A stretch of DNA of 57,834 bases from assembly GCA_028819255.1 (NCBI GenBank), contig JAPPMB010000107.1:12748-70581 (forward strand). Reading direction: 5' to 3'. A program made the translations under genes and the position numbers. Positions 17,602 to 26,844 of the stretch are shown piece after piece. Source of the stretch: Bryobacterales bacterium. GTDB taxonomy: Bacteria > Acidobacteriota > Terriglobia > Bryobacterales > UBA6623. The notes below the pieces were generated by a model that worked only from the letters and a program-made list of their open reading frames with translations, did not search any database and was not told where the DNA came from. Every line of letters begins with the position of its first letter. Position 1 is the first letter of the stretch.

Positions 17602-20208
17602 TTACTCCCGCGTGATGTATTCGTCCGTATTCATCAGGATCCGCCCGATGCCCATCCAAGCGGCTATCTCCACGGAGCCATGCTCCCGCAAATCGATCCG
17701 TGCGAGCCGTCGTGCGTCTGTCGGGGAATGATCCAGGATGCCTTTCTGCCGTCGGTAGGACTCCGACAGCTGATCGACCTCACGGTCGGCCGGTAACCGG
17801 CTGAGCGTCAGCTGAAACATGCGGCGGAGACGGGCGTCCCACTCCGGCGAAGACTCCGACAGGACGCGGACCGCGAGGGCCCGGGCCGCCTCCAGGGAGA
17901 CGTCGTCGTTGAGAAGATTCAGGGCCTGCAGCGGCGTGTTGCTGCGACGACGCCGACTTGCCGTGCGATTCGAATCGGGAGCATCGAAGTTCATCATCTG
18001 CGGATAAGGCGCGGTCCGCTGGAAGAAGGTGTAGAGCCCCCTCCTGTAGCGGTCAGGACCCTGGCTGTCCGTCCAGCGGTCCGTGTCCCAGCCGTAAGTC
18101 AGCTCCTTAACTCCGTCGGGCTGCGGAGGGTACACGCTGGGGCCTCCGATGACCGGCGAAAGCAGGCCGCTGACATGCAGCGTCGAATCGCGCAGGATCT
18201 CGGCCGAAAGCCGCAGTCGATTCTGGCGCGCGAACCAGGTGTTCTCCGGGTCGACCTCCGCAATCTCCGGGCGTACATGGGAGGCTTGGCGGTAGGTCGC
18301 GGACATGACGATCAGCTTGTGCATCTGCTTCATGCTCCAGCCCTTCGTCCGGAAGGCCGCAGCAAGCCAGTCGAGCAGGAGCGGGTGGGAAGGCGTCTCT
18401 CCTTGGATGCCGAAGTCCTCGGACGTGCGGACGAGACCCCGGCCGAAGAACTCCTGCCACATCCGATTCACCGCCACGCGGGCGGTCAGGGGATTGTCCC
18501 CCGACAGAATCCATTGCGCGAGATCGAGCCGGGTAGTCTGGCCGCGCGAGGGGGGCTGGGGCAGGAAACCCGGGGGCTGCGGCTCGACCTGGATGCCCTT
18601 GCGGTCCCATTGCCCGCGGACCCGCAGGAAGGTCTTTCCGGACTCGTTCCGCTCCCGGATGATGCGGGCCTCGCTCAGCTGGGGGTACGCGGACTTCAGA
18701 TCCTTAAGCTTCTTGCGGAGCTCGTTGAACCGCAGTTCCTCAATCCGCTCCTTGGAAACGACCGTGTAGTACCAGTCGATGAAGTAATCGGTGAGAGTCT
18801 CCCGCTCCCGGAACGTCCGTTCGGCGGGGTCCTTGTGAAGGACGTGCCAGCCATTGTCGGTCATCTGGAACAGCACGTCGTAACAGAGGTCCCAATCGGT
18901 GCGCTCGCCGGGCTTCTCGCCGGCGATCTTCATTTGCCGTTCCCATTCCGGCTGCAGCTCCGGCACGTGATGCTCGTCAAGGAGTTCCTCGCGCTTTCTC
19001 ATGTACTCGGCGCGCTTGCGCAAGTACGGACCCATCTCGCCCGGCAACGGGGCGTCGACATGCACGTCCTCAACGTTGTCGAAGTACGCGTACAACGAGT
19101 AGAAGTCCTTCTGCGTGATCGGATCGTACTTGTGATCGTGACACTGGGCACATTCCACCGTGAGCGCCAGCCACGTCGTCGCCACAGTATTGGCCCGGTC
19201 CAGCGTCTCCTCGAATCGCGACTGGGCGTAGATCGTGCCACCCTCGCGATTACGCAGGGTATTGCGGTGGAATCCGGTGGCAGCTAGCTGGTCGGGCGTC
19301 GGATTCTCGAGCAGATCGGCAGCTAGCTGCAGAGTGGTGAATTCGTCGAAGGGCATGTCCTCGTTCAGGGCGTCGATCACCCAGTTCCGCCACCGCCAGG
19401 CAAACGGACGTCCCAGATCCTTCTCGTAGCCGTCGCTATCGGCGTAGCGAGCCAGATCGAGCCAGTGGCGCGCCCACTTCTCGCCGTAATGCTCTGAATC
19501 CAGGAGCCTGTCGACCGCCCGCTCGTAGGCACCGGGAGGCAAGTCATCTAGGAACGCCTCGGATTCCTCCCATGACGGCGGAAGCCCGATGAGATCGAGG
19601 CTCAAGCGACGCAGCAGAGTCAGCTTCGAGGCTTCCGGCGAGGGACCGACACCCTTCGATTCCAGCTTCGCGAGGACGAAGCGATCGATTGGATTGCGGG
19701 GCCAATCGGCCAGACGGACATCGGGCAGTTCCGGGCGCTCGATCGGCCGGAACGACCAGTGCTCGCTTGCCGGGATTCGGGACGATGCCGCCTCGTTCGG
19801 AACCTCCTCGGCCCAGGCAGCACCCTGGTCGATCCAGGCGCGAAGGATACCCACCTCTTCCCGGGTCAGGCGCGGCTCCGCCGGGGGCATCCGGAACCCG
19901 TCCACCGGACTGGACACGCGATGGATCAGGGTGCTGGCGCCGCTATCGCCCGGCAGGATGGCCGGACCGCTGTAGCCGCCGTTGAGTGTCGCCTCCCTCC
20001 GGTCGAAACGGAGTCCGTTTGTCTGGACGGACGGACCGTGACAGGCGTAGCAACGCGCATGGAGAATAGGCTCGACATCGGCTGCGAAGTCAACGAGGCG
20101 ACCAACCGCCGGTGGCAGTTCGGGTACAGCCGCAGCGGGGCTCGGGCTTGGAAGCGATCCGACCGCCGCCAAGACAAGGAATGCAGTGAACCGAAGCAAC
20201 GAATGCAT
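17602..20208 (-). CDS. DUF1549/DUF1553 (PSCyt1-PSCyt2-PSD1) cytochrome-like protein, copy 1
   Basis: Protein of 868 residues with an N-terminal signal peptide (LLRFTAFLVLAAVGSLPSPSPAAA). A PSCyt1 domain has the haem-type motif CYACHGPS near residue 52 and FRMPPAEPRLTREEV. DUF1549 follows (NPIDRFVLAKLE, LRRLSLDLIGLPPS, WARHWLDLARYADSDGYEKD) with a second CAQCH motif in ECAQCHDHKYDPIT, then C-terminal DUF1553 (NPLTARVAVNRMWQEFFGRGLVRT, SNTPLQALNLLND). The ATG at 20208 was chosen because it begins the signal peptide; an earlier in-frame ATG adds a basic tail. It pairs with the DUF1501 gene 4 bases downstream. Biochemical activity is unproven; surface redox or polymer degradation is usually suggested for such gene pairs. 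Confidence 0.88.
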   Translation of the reverse strand: MHSLLRFTAFLVLAAVGSLPSPSPAAAVPELPPAVGRLVDFAADVEPILHARCYACHGPSVQTNGLRFDRREATLNGGYSGPAILPGDSGASTLIHRVSSPVDGFRMPPAEPRLTREEVGILRAWIDQGAAWAEEVPNEAASSRIPASEHWSFRPIERPELPDVRLADWPRNPIDRFVLAKLESKGVGPSPEASKLTLLRRLSLDLIGLPPSWEESEAFLDDLPPGAYERAVDRLLDSEHYGEKWARHWLDLARYADSDGYEKDLGRPFAWRWRNWVIDALNEDMPFDEFTTLQLAADLLENPTPDQLAATGFHRNTLRNREGGTIYAQSRFEETLDRANTVATTWLALTVECAQCHDHKYDPITQKDFYSLYAYFDNVEDVHVDAPLPGEMGPYLRKRAEYMRKREELLDEHHVPELQPEWERQMKIAGEKPGERTDWDLCYDVLFQMTDNGWHVLHKDPAERTFRERETLTDYFIDWYYTVVSKERIEELRFNELRKKLKDLKSAYPQLSEARIIRERNESGKTFLRVRGQWDRKGIQVEPQPPGFLPQPPSRGQTTRLDLAQWILSGDNPLTARVAVNRMWQEFFGRGLVRTSEDFGIQGETPSHPLLLDWLAAAFRTKGWSMKQMHKLIVMSATYRQASHVRPEIAEVDPENTWFARQNRLRLSAEILRDSTLHVSGLLSPVIGGPSVYPPQPDGVKELTYGWDTDRWTDSQGPDRYRRGLYTFFQRTAPYPQMMNFDAPDSNRTASRRRRSNTPLQALNLLNDDVSLEAARALAVRVLSESSPEWDARLRRMFQLTLSRLPADREVDQLSESYRRQKGILDHSPTDARRLARIDLREHGSVEIAAWMGIGRILMNTDEYITRE

Positions 20209-20350
20209 GGTGATACGTCTCTCTCGCGCCCTCATTCTAAGTCCGCAAGGGATTCCGACGACAGGACTCTGCTTCAGTCTTGGTCGACGAACGGACGCGG
20301 ACAGGGGTGTCCGGACTCTGGCCGAGAGAAAGCGGAGCACTTGCTGATCC

Positions 20351-22990
20351 TCACTCCCGGGTAATGAATTCGTCGGTGTTCATCAGGATCCGACCAAGGC
20401 CCGTCCAGACCGCGATCTGCACTGGATCGTGTTCGCTCCAGTCGAGCTGGACAAGACGTTTGACGTCCTCGGGTGCCCGGCGTAGCAGGTGCGTCTGACG
20501 ACGGTACGATTGCAGCAGCTCTGCGGCCTCGGCCTCAGACGGCAGGCGGCTAACGGTGATCTGGAACATGTGGTCAAGGCGCTCGCGCCAGTCGTGCGGA
20601 GTGTCGGTCATGACCCGCAGCGCCAAGCCCCGGGCAGCCTCCAGGAATACCTCGTCGTTAAGGAGGTTCAGGGCCTGCAAGGGCGTGTTCGAACGGCGAC
20701 GCCGACTGGCCGTCCTGTTCGAGTCGGGGGCGTCGAAGATCATCATTTGCGGATAGGGCGCGGTACGCCGGAAGAACGTGTAAAGCCCGCGTCTGTAGCG
20801 GTCCGGGCCCGTGCTCTCGGGCCAGCGCTCGGTGTCCCAGTCGTACGTGAGCTCGGCCACACCCTTCGGCTGCGGGGGATACACGCTCGGACCACCGATC
20901 CTGGGGGCTAGCAGCCCGCCGGTGAAGAGAGCGGAGTCGCGCAGTACTTCCGATGGCAGTCGCAAGCGGTTCTGGCGCGCGACCCAAGTGTTTTCAGGAT
21001 CCCTCTCCGCTAGTTCCGGACGGGCGTCCGTCGATTGGCGGTAGGTCGCTGACATCACGATCAGCTTGTGCATGCGCTTCATGCTCCAGCCGCCGTCCAT
21101 AAACTCACGCGCCAGCCAGTCCAGCAACTCCGGATGGGACGGCACGTCGCCCTGCGTGCCAAAGTCCTCCGAGGTGCGGACAAGGCCGCGGCCGAAGAAC
21201 TCCTGCCACATGCGGTTGACTGCCACGCGCGCCGTAAGCGGATTCTGTTCCGAGAGGAGCCACATCGCCAGGTTGCGTCGCGTGGCCCGCCCCTCGGCCG
21301 GGAGCCTTGGCAGGAAGGACGGAGTCCGCGGTGCCACCTCGATACCCTTGCGGTTCCACTCGCCCCGGAGCCGCAGAAAGGTCCGGCCAGGCTCGGTCCG
21401 CTCCCGAATGATGCGCGCCTCGCTCAGCTGGGGGTACGAGGCCTTTAGGCTCGTCAGCTTCTTCCTCAGCCCCTTGTACTTCAGCTCTTCCGTCCGCTCC
21501 TTGGAAACCACTGTGTGGTACCAGTCGATGAAGTAGTCGGTCAGCATCTCCTGCTCCCGGTACGTGCGTGCGGCCGGATCCTTGTACAAGACCTCCCAGC
21601 CGCCATCGGTCATCTGGTACAGGACGTCGTAGCAGAGGTCCCAGTCGGTGCGGTCGCCGGGATTCGCCGCGGCGATCTTCATCTGCCGCTCCCACTCCGG
21701 CTGCAGTTCTGGAACGTGATGCTCTGCAAGCAGCTCCTGGCGCTTCTGCTCGTACTCCGCGCGTTTGCTCAGGTACGGACCCATTTCTCCCGGAAGCGGT
21801 GCGTCGATATGAATGTCGCTAACGTTATCGAAGAACGCGTAGAACGAATAGAAATCCTCCTGCGTGATGGGATCGTACTTGTGGTCATGGCACTGGGCGC
21901 ATTCGATCGTGAGCCCGAGCCACGCGGTCGCGACGGTGTTGGCGCGGTCCAGCGTCTCCTCGAAGCGCGACTGCTCGTAGATCGTGCCGCCCTCGCGATT
22001 CCTCAGGGTGTTGCGGTGGATGCCCGTGGCGGCGAGCTGGTCGGGCGCCGGATTCTCAAGCAGGTCGGCGGCAAGCTGCAGCGTGGTGAATTCGTCAAAG
22101 GGCATGTCCGCGTTCAACGCATCGATCACCCAGTTCCGCCAGCGCCACGCATACGGTCGGGCCAGATCCTGGGTATACCCGTCGGTGTCGGCGTACCGGG
22201 CGAGATCGAGCCAGTGCCGCGCCCACTTCTCTCCGTAGTGCTGCGAATCGAGCAGCCGGCCCACGAGCCTCTCGTAGGCTTCGGGGTCAGGGTCGTCCAG
22301 GAACATCCGAGCGTCGGAAAGGGAGGGCGGGAGTCCGATCAGGTCGAGGCTCAAGCGGCGCAGCAAGGTCGATTTGGCGGCCTCCCGAGAGACCTCCGCG
22401 CCCTCTGACTCGAGCTTCGAGAGAACGAATCGATCGATGGGGTTCCGGACCCAGTCGCTCCGCATGACTTGCGGCGGCTCGGGCCGCCGGAGCGGCTGGA
22501 ACGACCAGTGAGATCGGGAGGAAGGCGCGTGCGGCGCACCCTCGGACGCCTGCCCTGGACGACCCCAAGCAGCGCCTTGGTCGATCCACGCCCGGAGAAT
22601 GCCGACCTCTTCGCGACTCAGGCGGGGGCCTGCGGGCGGCATACGGAACGCTTGCTCTCCGCTGGCGACACGATGGACCAAGGGGCTTTGCGCACTGTCG
22701 TGCGGCAGGATCGCCCTGCCGCTGTATCCGCCCCGCAGCGCGGCATCCCGCTGGTCAAGCCGAAGGCCGCTGGTCTGGACCGACGGTCCGTGGCACGCAC
22801 CACAGCGCTCCCGGAAAATCGGCTCGACGTCGGACCTGAACTCGACGAGTCGGCCCGCTGGGTCCGGCAGCGTCGGGGTATTCGCAGCCGCGGCCCCCGG
22901 GGACGCGGGCCCGAAGGCTGCGAGCACTAGCCCGGCCGTGAGACGCAGGCCGCGGGCCAGGCCCCTGCCTTGTCCTGAGTTCGCTTGCAC
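20351..22990 (-). CDS. DUF1549/DUF1553 (PSCyt1-PSCyt2-PSD1) cytochrome-like protein, copy 2
   Basis: Protein of 879 residues, closely similar to its downstream neighbour over nearly the whole length: same CGACHGPS and CAQCH motifs, same WARHWLDLARYAD, NPLTARVAVNRMWQ and SNTPLQALNLLND blocks. The two are therefore tandem paralogues. A GTG at 22990 is preferred as start because GGGAAGAG lies just upstream and the signal peptide (LRLTAGLVLAAFGPASPGAAA) follows; an in-frame ATG at 23095 gives a less convincing N-terminus. Differences cluster in the linker after the PSCyt1 domain and near the C-terminus. It lies 180 bases after the TonB receptor stop, probably on the same transcript. Confidence 0.87.
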   Translation of the reverse strand: MQANSGQGRGLARGLRLTAGLVLAAFGPASPGAAAANTPTLPDPAGRLVEFRSDVEPIFRERCGACHGPSVQTSGLRLDQRDAALRGGYSGRAILPHDSAQSPLVHRVASGEQAFRMPPAGPRLSREEVGILRAWIDQGAAWGRPGQASEGAPHAPSSRSHWSFQPLRRPEPPQVMRSDWVRNPIDRFVLSKLESEGAEVSREAAKSTLLRRLSLDLIGLPPSLSDARMFLDDPDPEAYERLVGRLLDSQHYGEKWARHWLDLARYADTDGYTQDLARPYAWRWRNWVIDALNADMPFDEFTTLQLAADLLENPAPDQLAATGIHRNTLRNREGGTIYEQSRFEETLDRANTVATAWLGLTIECAQCHDHKYDPITQEDFYSFYAFFDNVSDIHIDAPLPGEMGPYLSKRAEYEQKRQELLAEHHVPELQPEWERQMKIAAANPGDRTDWDLCYDVLYQMTDGGWEVLYKDPAARTYREQEMLTDYFIDWYHTVVSKERTEELKYKGLRKKLTSLKASYPQLSEARIIRERTEPGRTFLRLRGEWNRKGIEVAPRTPSFLPRLPAEGRATRRNLAMWLLSEQNPLTARVAVNRMWQEFFGRGLVRTSEDFGTQGDVPSHPELLDWLAREFMDGGWSMKRMHKLIVMSATYRQSTDARPELAERDPENTWVARQNRLRLPSEVLRDSALFTGGLLAPRIGGPSVYPPQPKGVAELTYDWDTERWPESTGPDRYRRGLYTFFRRTAPYPQMMIFDAPDSNRTASRRRRSNTPLQALNLLNDEVFLEAARGLALRVMTDTPHDWRERLDHMFQITVSRLPSEAEAAELLQSYRRQTHLLRRAPEDVKRLVQLDWSEHDPVQIAVWTGLGRILMNTDEFITRE

Positions 22991-23170
22991 GGCCGCTCTT
23001 CCCGTCCGATAGTCTCTCACCTTCGGGTTCCCGCTGGAGAGGGGCAGCGGATGCGAGCCGAGGACGAGCCCCCCTTTTTGGGCCTGCAGGCCCATCCGGT
23101 CGGACGCCCGTTCTCGTTCCAGGCGCCGGAAATCTCCCCGGCCGCCAAAACCGCCAGCGCCATAGTTCTC

Positions 23171-26100
23171 CTAGAAGATGAACTTCAATCCCATCTGGAT
23201 GATTCTCGCCTCCTGTAGCGTTCTCCGGTAGACACCGAACTGCGATTGCGGGTCGAGGCTGAACGAATCTCCCGGAAACGGCCCGAACTGCGTGTGATTG
23301 AGCAGGTTAAAGAACTCCGCCCGGATCTGCGCGGTAACGCGTTCGGTGACTCTGAGGTTCTTGAAGAGAGAGAAGTCCACGTTGTTCACGCCGTCTCCGC
23401 GGAGGATGTTGCGGCCGCTGTTGCCGAATGTCCCCTCGCCGGGCTGGGCGAACGCGAACCGATTGAACACGCGGTCAGGATCCTCTGAATCCCGCCCGTT
23501 GGGATCCCCCACCAGATTCGCGCGCGGAAAGAAGCTGCTGCGGGTGCCGGACACGTCCCTCGCCTTGATGCTGTAGGGAAAGCCCGACTGCACCTGATAG
23601 ATCGTGTTGACCTGCCAGCCGCCCAGGATCCCATCGGCGACAGCGGGCATTCCCGATCCGAAGCGCTTGCCACGCCCGAACGGCAGCTCCCAGATAGCGC
23701 TGAAGACGAACCGGTGAGTGACATCGTAGGAGTTCGGACCGTAGTCCGCCCTCAGGTTCCACACGTTCTGGCGCCCCAGGCAGGCGTCGTTGCCGACCGA
23801 GCACGCGCTGGAAGCCAGGCTCAGCCCCTTGCTCCAGGTGTGGTGCGCGTTGAAGTAGAAGCCGTCCCGGAATCGCTTCTCCAGTCGCACGAATCCGGCG
23901 TGGTAGTTCGAGATCCCCTCGGTTCTGTCGATCAGAATGAAGGCGAAGTTGTGATAGGGGAAGAAGACTTCCGGATCGGGACCGGGCCGCAGCAGCATGC
24001 CTTGGGAAATCACGCTGCGAGTTGCCAGCTTGGTCGATTTGGAGCCGAGGTAGCCCACCTCCAGCGCCCAGTTCTCACCGAGTTCCCGCTGTACGTTGAA
24101 GTTCCACTGCTGCACGTAGGGCGTGCGGTTGCCACGGTCCAGGCTCAGCGACGACATGGAGCCCGCGATGGGCACCGGCGTGTCGGCCGTCGGGAAGAGG
24201 TTGTCGAAATCGATCGGGTTCTCCAGCGACGCGTTCACGGCTGAAGTCTTCTGCCATGGGGAGTTCAGGACCGAGAAGATGTACTCGTTGAATTCGAACG
24301 TCGAATAGAAGACCCCGTAGCCTGCTCGCACGACCGTCCGGTTGTCACTGAACGGTCGGTACGCGAGGCCCACCCGGGGAGCGAAATTGTTGAGGTCGGG
24401 ATCGATGAGCCCGCGGGATGCTCCCCCGCCGATCAGAGGCGTGTTGAGCCGGTCGACGACCGCCTGGTTCGGTGTCAGCATGCGCCCGCCCGGGTATTCG
24501 GGATCGAAGATAGAGACGCGGTCCAGCTCCTCTTCAAGGGGCGTGCGGTATTCGTAGCGGAGTCCCCAGTTGATGGTCAGGTTCGGACTGACGGTCCAGT
24601 CCTCCTGGAAGTAGAGGTTGTAAACCTGGGCGTGGAACCAGCTTGAGAATTCGCCCTGATTGACAGCGGCGGAGAACGGCAAGCCCAGAACGAAGTCTGC
24701 CACGGAATTGCCCGTCGCGTTCTCAGGGTTCTGTGTGAACAAGCCGGTGAAACCGACGTGACCCCGCGGCCGGTAGGAATTGACCTCCTTGAAAAGGAAG
24801 TTCCGAAAATCGATACCCGCCTTGATCTTGTGCTTGCCCGTTGTGTAGCTGACGGCGTTCACGACGCTCCAGGAATTGGTCAGGTAGTTGAGGGGGCCGT
24901 TGCCCGTGCTGCCCACTCCGGCATAGTCGCTCAGCCCGATCGCGGGAGCTCCGAACGTGACGGGCGCCGAGTCCGTGCCTCGGAACAGGGACCCGGCGAT
25001 GTCCTCCTCAAAGGCACCCTCTTGCGCACGGAGGCTGATCGGCCTGCTGAAACCAAGCCGGACCTCGTTCAGCCACTGAGGCGAGAATACGCGTGTCCAA
25101 GCCAGCGCGATATTCCGGCCCTTCTGTTGCGTGATGGTCCCTCCGAGCGGCCGCAAGGCCCGTCTCAGGATGTCCTGATCGCTGAAGGATGCCCGGATGA
25201 AAAGGTTGTCCTTCTGGCTGGCGAGCCAGTCTGTGCGGCCATGATACTGGGTCACGTTTTCGGGAATGGCAAGTGTCTTGACGGTGTTGAAGCCCGTGCG
25301 CGCTTGCACGTTCGGCTCGGGAAACAGGAAAAGCAGGTCTCTGCTCTTGGCACTGATCCGGTTACTGGGAATCTGGTTGTTCGGGAACTGCTCGCCGGTG
25401 AGGTAGTCCGTGACGGGCAACTCGCCGGAGAAATCCCCGTTTAGCTGGGCTGAGGTGGGATAGCGGGCGGACTGCTGAGCGAACGTGCGGACTCTCGTGC
25501 CCTCGTAGTTGAAGAAGTAGAACAGCCGGTTCCTTGCGATTGGACCGCCAATGCTGGCGCCGAACTGGTTGTACCTCAACTGGGGCTTCGATCGCCCCGT
25601 GGCGGGATCCTCCTCTGCAAAGAAATTCCTCGCATTGAGGACGTCATTGCGCAGGAACTCGTAGGCCGTACCATGAATCTCGTTCGTGCCGGACTTGATC
25701 GCGATGTTGATCTGCGCGGCGCCTCCCCCGAATTCGGCGCTGTAGTTCTTGTTCATCAAGCGGAACTCCTGGATGGCGTCGATCGGAGGAGTGATGGACG
25801 GTGTCTGGAATCCGGGATCGTTGTTCTCGACACCGTCGATCATGTACGCGTTGTCCCCGGCCCGGCCTCCGCCGATGAACGAGCCTCCCCCCGAAATGCC
25901 GGTCCGAAAGATGCTCTGCTCGTTTGCCAGCGCACCTTGATTGTCAGTGACCGTAGCGGGACTCAGGACAATCAGATCGGTGAAGTTGCGGCTGACCATC
26001 GGCAAGTCGACGATCTGCTTGTTCTCCACCACCTTGCCGACACTGCTCGTGTCCGTTTCGATCAGCGTCCCCACGGCAGTGACTTCAACGACAGTCTCCA

Positions 26101-26446
26101 CGGTGCCGGGCTCCAGGACGGCGTCAAATCGGAGGCTCTGGTTCACCAGCAGGGTCAGCGCGGGGGAGGCCGCCGTCTTGAAGCCCGCGTAGGTCACCTC
26201 GATCCGGTACTGCCCGGGGATTAGGCGTGCGACCGCATATCCCCCTTCGGCTCCGGTGGTGACCTCGTTCGAGATGTTGGTGCCGATGTTGGTCACACGC
26301 ACGCTGGCTCCGGGAATCGCCGCGGCGGAGGGATCGGTGATGGAACCGAGGATGGTTCCGTAGGCCGTTTGGGCGCTTGCCGGCCCGGCGGCCAGAAGCA
26401 GGAATGCGATTGCCAGTGCCGGCAATCGGAGACGCAGAATTGTCAT
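23171..26446 (-). CDS. Oar-like TonB-dependent receptor with carboxypeptidase-regulatory domain
   Basis: Outer-membrane protein of 1,091 residues. A clear signal peptide (ALAIAFLLLAAGPASAQ) is followed by a carboxypeptidase-regulatory-like/TonB-box-type domain (GTILGSITDPSAAAIPGASVRV...). The plug region contains VVENKQIVDLPMVSRNFTDL and IDGVENNDPGF. The long remainder has many alternating aromatic beta-strands typical of a 22-strand barrel and ends RIIQMGLKFIF, with the terminal Phe used for barrel assembly. A ribosome-binding site GGAGGG precedes the ATG. Such Oar-type receptors are expanded in Acidobacteriota. The ligand is unknown; the neighbours suggest a polymer or its breakdown product. 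Its promoter carries a C8 spacer. Confidence 0.92.
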   Translation of the reverse strand: MTILRLRLPALAIAFLLLAAGPASAQTAYGTILGSITDPSAAAIPGASVRVTNIGTNISNEVTTGAEGGYAVARLIPGQYRIEVTYAGFKTAASPALTLLVNQSLRFDAVLEPGTVETVVEVTAVGTLIETDTSSVGKVVENKQIVDLPMVSRNFTDLIVLSPATVTDNQGALANEQSIFRTGISGGGSFIGGGRAGDNAYMIDGVENNDPGFQTPSITPPIDAIQEFRLMNKNYSAEFGGGAAQINIAIKSGTNEIHGTAYEFLRNDVLNARNFFAEEDPATGRSKPQLRYNQFGASIGGPIARNRLFYFFNYEGTRVRTFAQQSARYPTSAQLNGDFSGELPVTDYLTGEQFPNNQIPSNRISAKSRDLLFLFPEPNVQARTGFNTVKTLAIPENVTQYHGRTDWLASQKDNLFIRASFSDQDILRRALRPLGGTITQQKGRNIALAWTRVFSPQWLNEVRLGFSRPISLRAQEGAFEEDIAGSLFRGTDSAPVTFGAPAIGLSDYAGVGSTGNGPLNYLTNSWSVVNAVSYTTGKHKIKAGIDFRNFLFKEVNSYRPRGHVGFTGLFTQNPENATGNSVADFVLGLPFSAAVNQGEFSSWFHAQVYNLYFQEDWTVSPNLTINWGLRYEYRTPLEEELDRVSIFDPEYPGGRMLTPNQAVVDRLNTPLIGGGASRGLIDPDLNNFAPRVGLAYRPFSDNRTVVRAGYGVFYSTFEFNEYIFSVLNSPWQKTSAVNASLENPIDFDNLFPTADTPVPIAGSMSSLSLDRGNRTPYVQQWNFNVQRELGENWALEVGYLGSKSTKLATRSVISQGMLLRPGPDPEVFFPYHNFAFILIDRTEGISNYHAGFVRLEKRFRDGFYFNAHHTWSKGLSLASSACSVGNDACLGRQNVWNLRADYGPNSYDVTHRFVFSAIWELPFGRGKRFGSGMPAVADGILGGWQVNTIYQVQSGFPYSIKARDVSGTRSSFFPRANLVGDPNGRDSEDPDRVFNRFAFAQPGEGTFGNSGRNILRGDGVNNVDFSLFKNLRVTERVTAQIRAEFFNLLNHTQFGPFPGDSFSLDPQSQFGVYRRTLQEARIIQMGLKFIF

Positions 26447-26504
26447 TGTGAGTTCCCTCCTCGACCGGCCCGTGGATCACATAGACGAGCGCAAGGCCGC
26501 TCAC

Positions 26505-26532
26505 ACTGTAGCAGCGGGGGGGGATTGGTCAA
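26505..26532 (-). promoter_or_regulatory. Sigma70-like promoter with C8 spacer tract, TonB receptor
   Basis: On the minus strand TTGACC (26532-26527) and TACAGT (26510-26505) are 16 bases apart, about 58 bases before the TonB receptor ATG. The spacer contains a run of eight C (eight G on the plus strand, 26516-26523). Both boxes are near consensus, so this is the strongest promoter pair noted in the window. Gain or loss of one base in the run would change the spacer to 17 or 15. The rest of 26447-26844 shows no gene. Confidence 0.6.
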
Positions 26533-26844
26533 CCTGGATTCCGCAGTTGAGTCGGACCTACGATCGTCTTCGCCGGGTTGAACAGCCCGTTCTGATGGAT
26601 TCGAGCGGATCTGTGTCAGGCCGGCAGGAACCCCCGTGGCGGCCCCGGCACCTCCGCCCGCGTCGTGACGCCGTGACGCAATGGATGCGGCGGCAAGCAG
26701 ATTGCCGTCAAGAAACGCGAGTCCGTCGGTGCCTGTCGACCGACCACCGCGAATACGCGGGAGCACTTCGGATCGTGCGTGCCGGATCGCCCGACTGTCC
26801 GAACGGCTTTCGGGCGTCTGCGATCGAACGGTGGGAGGACAGGC

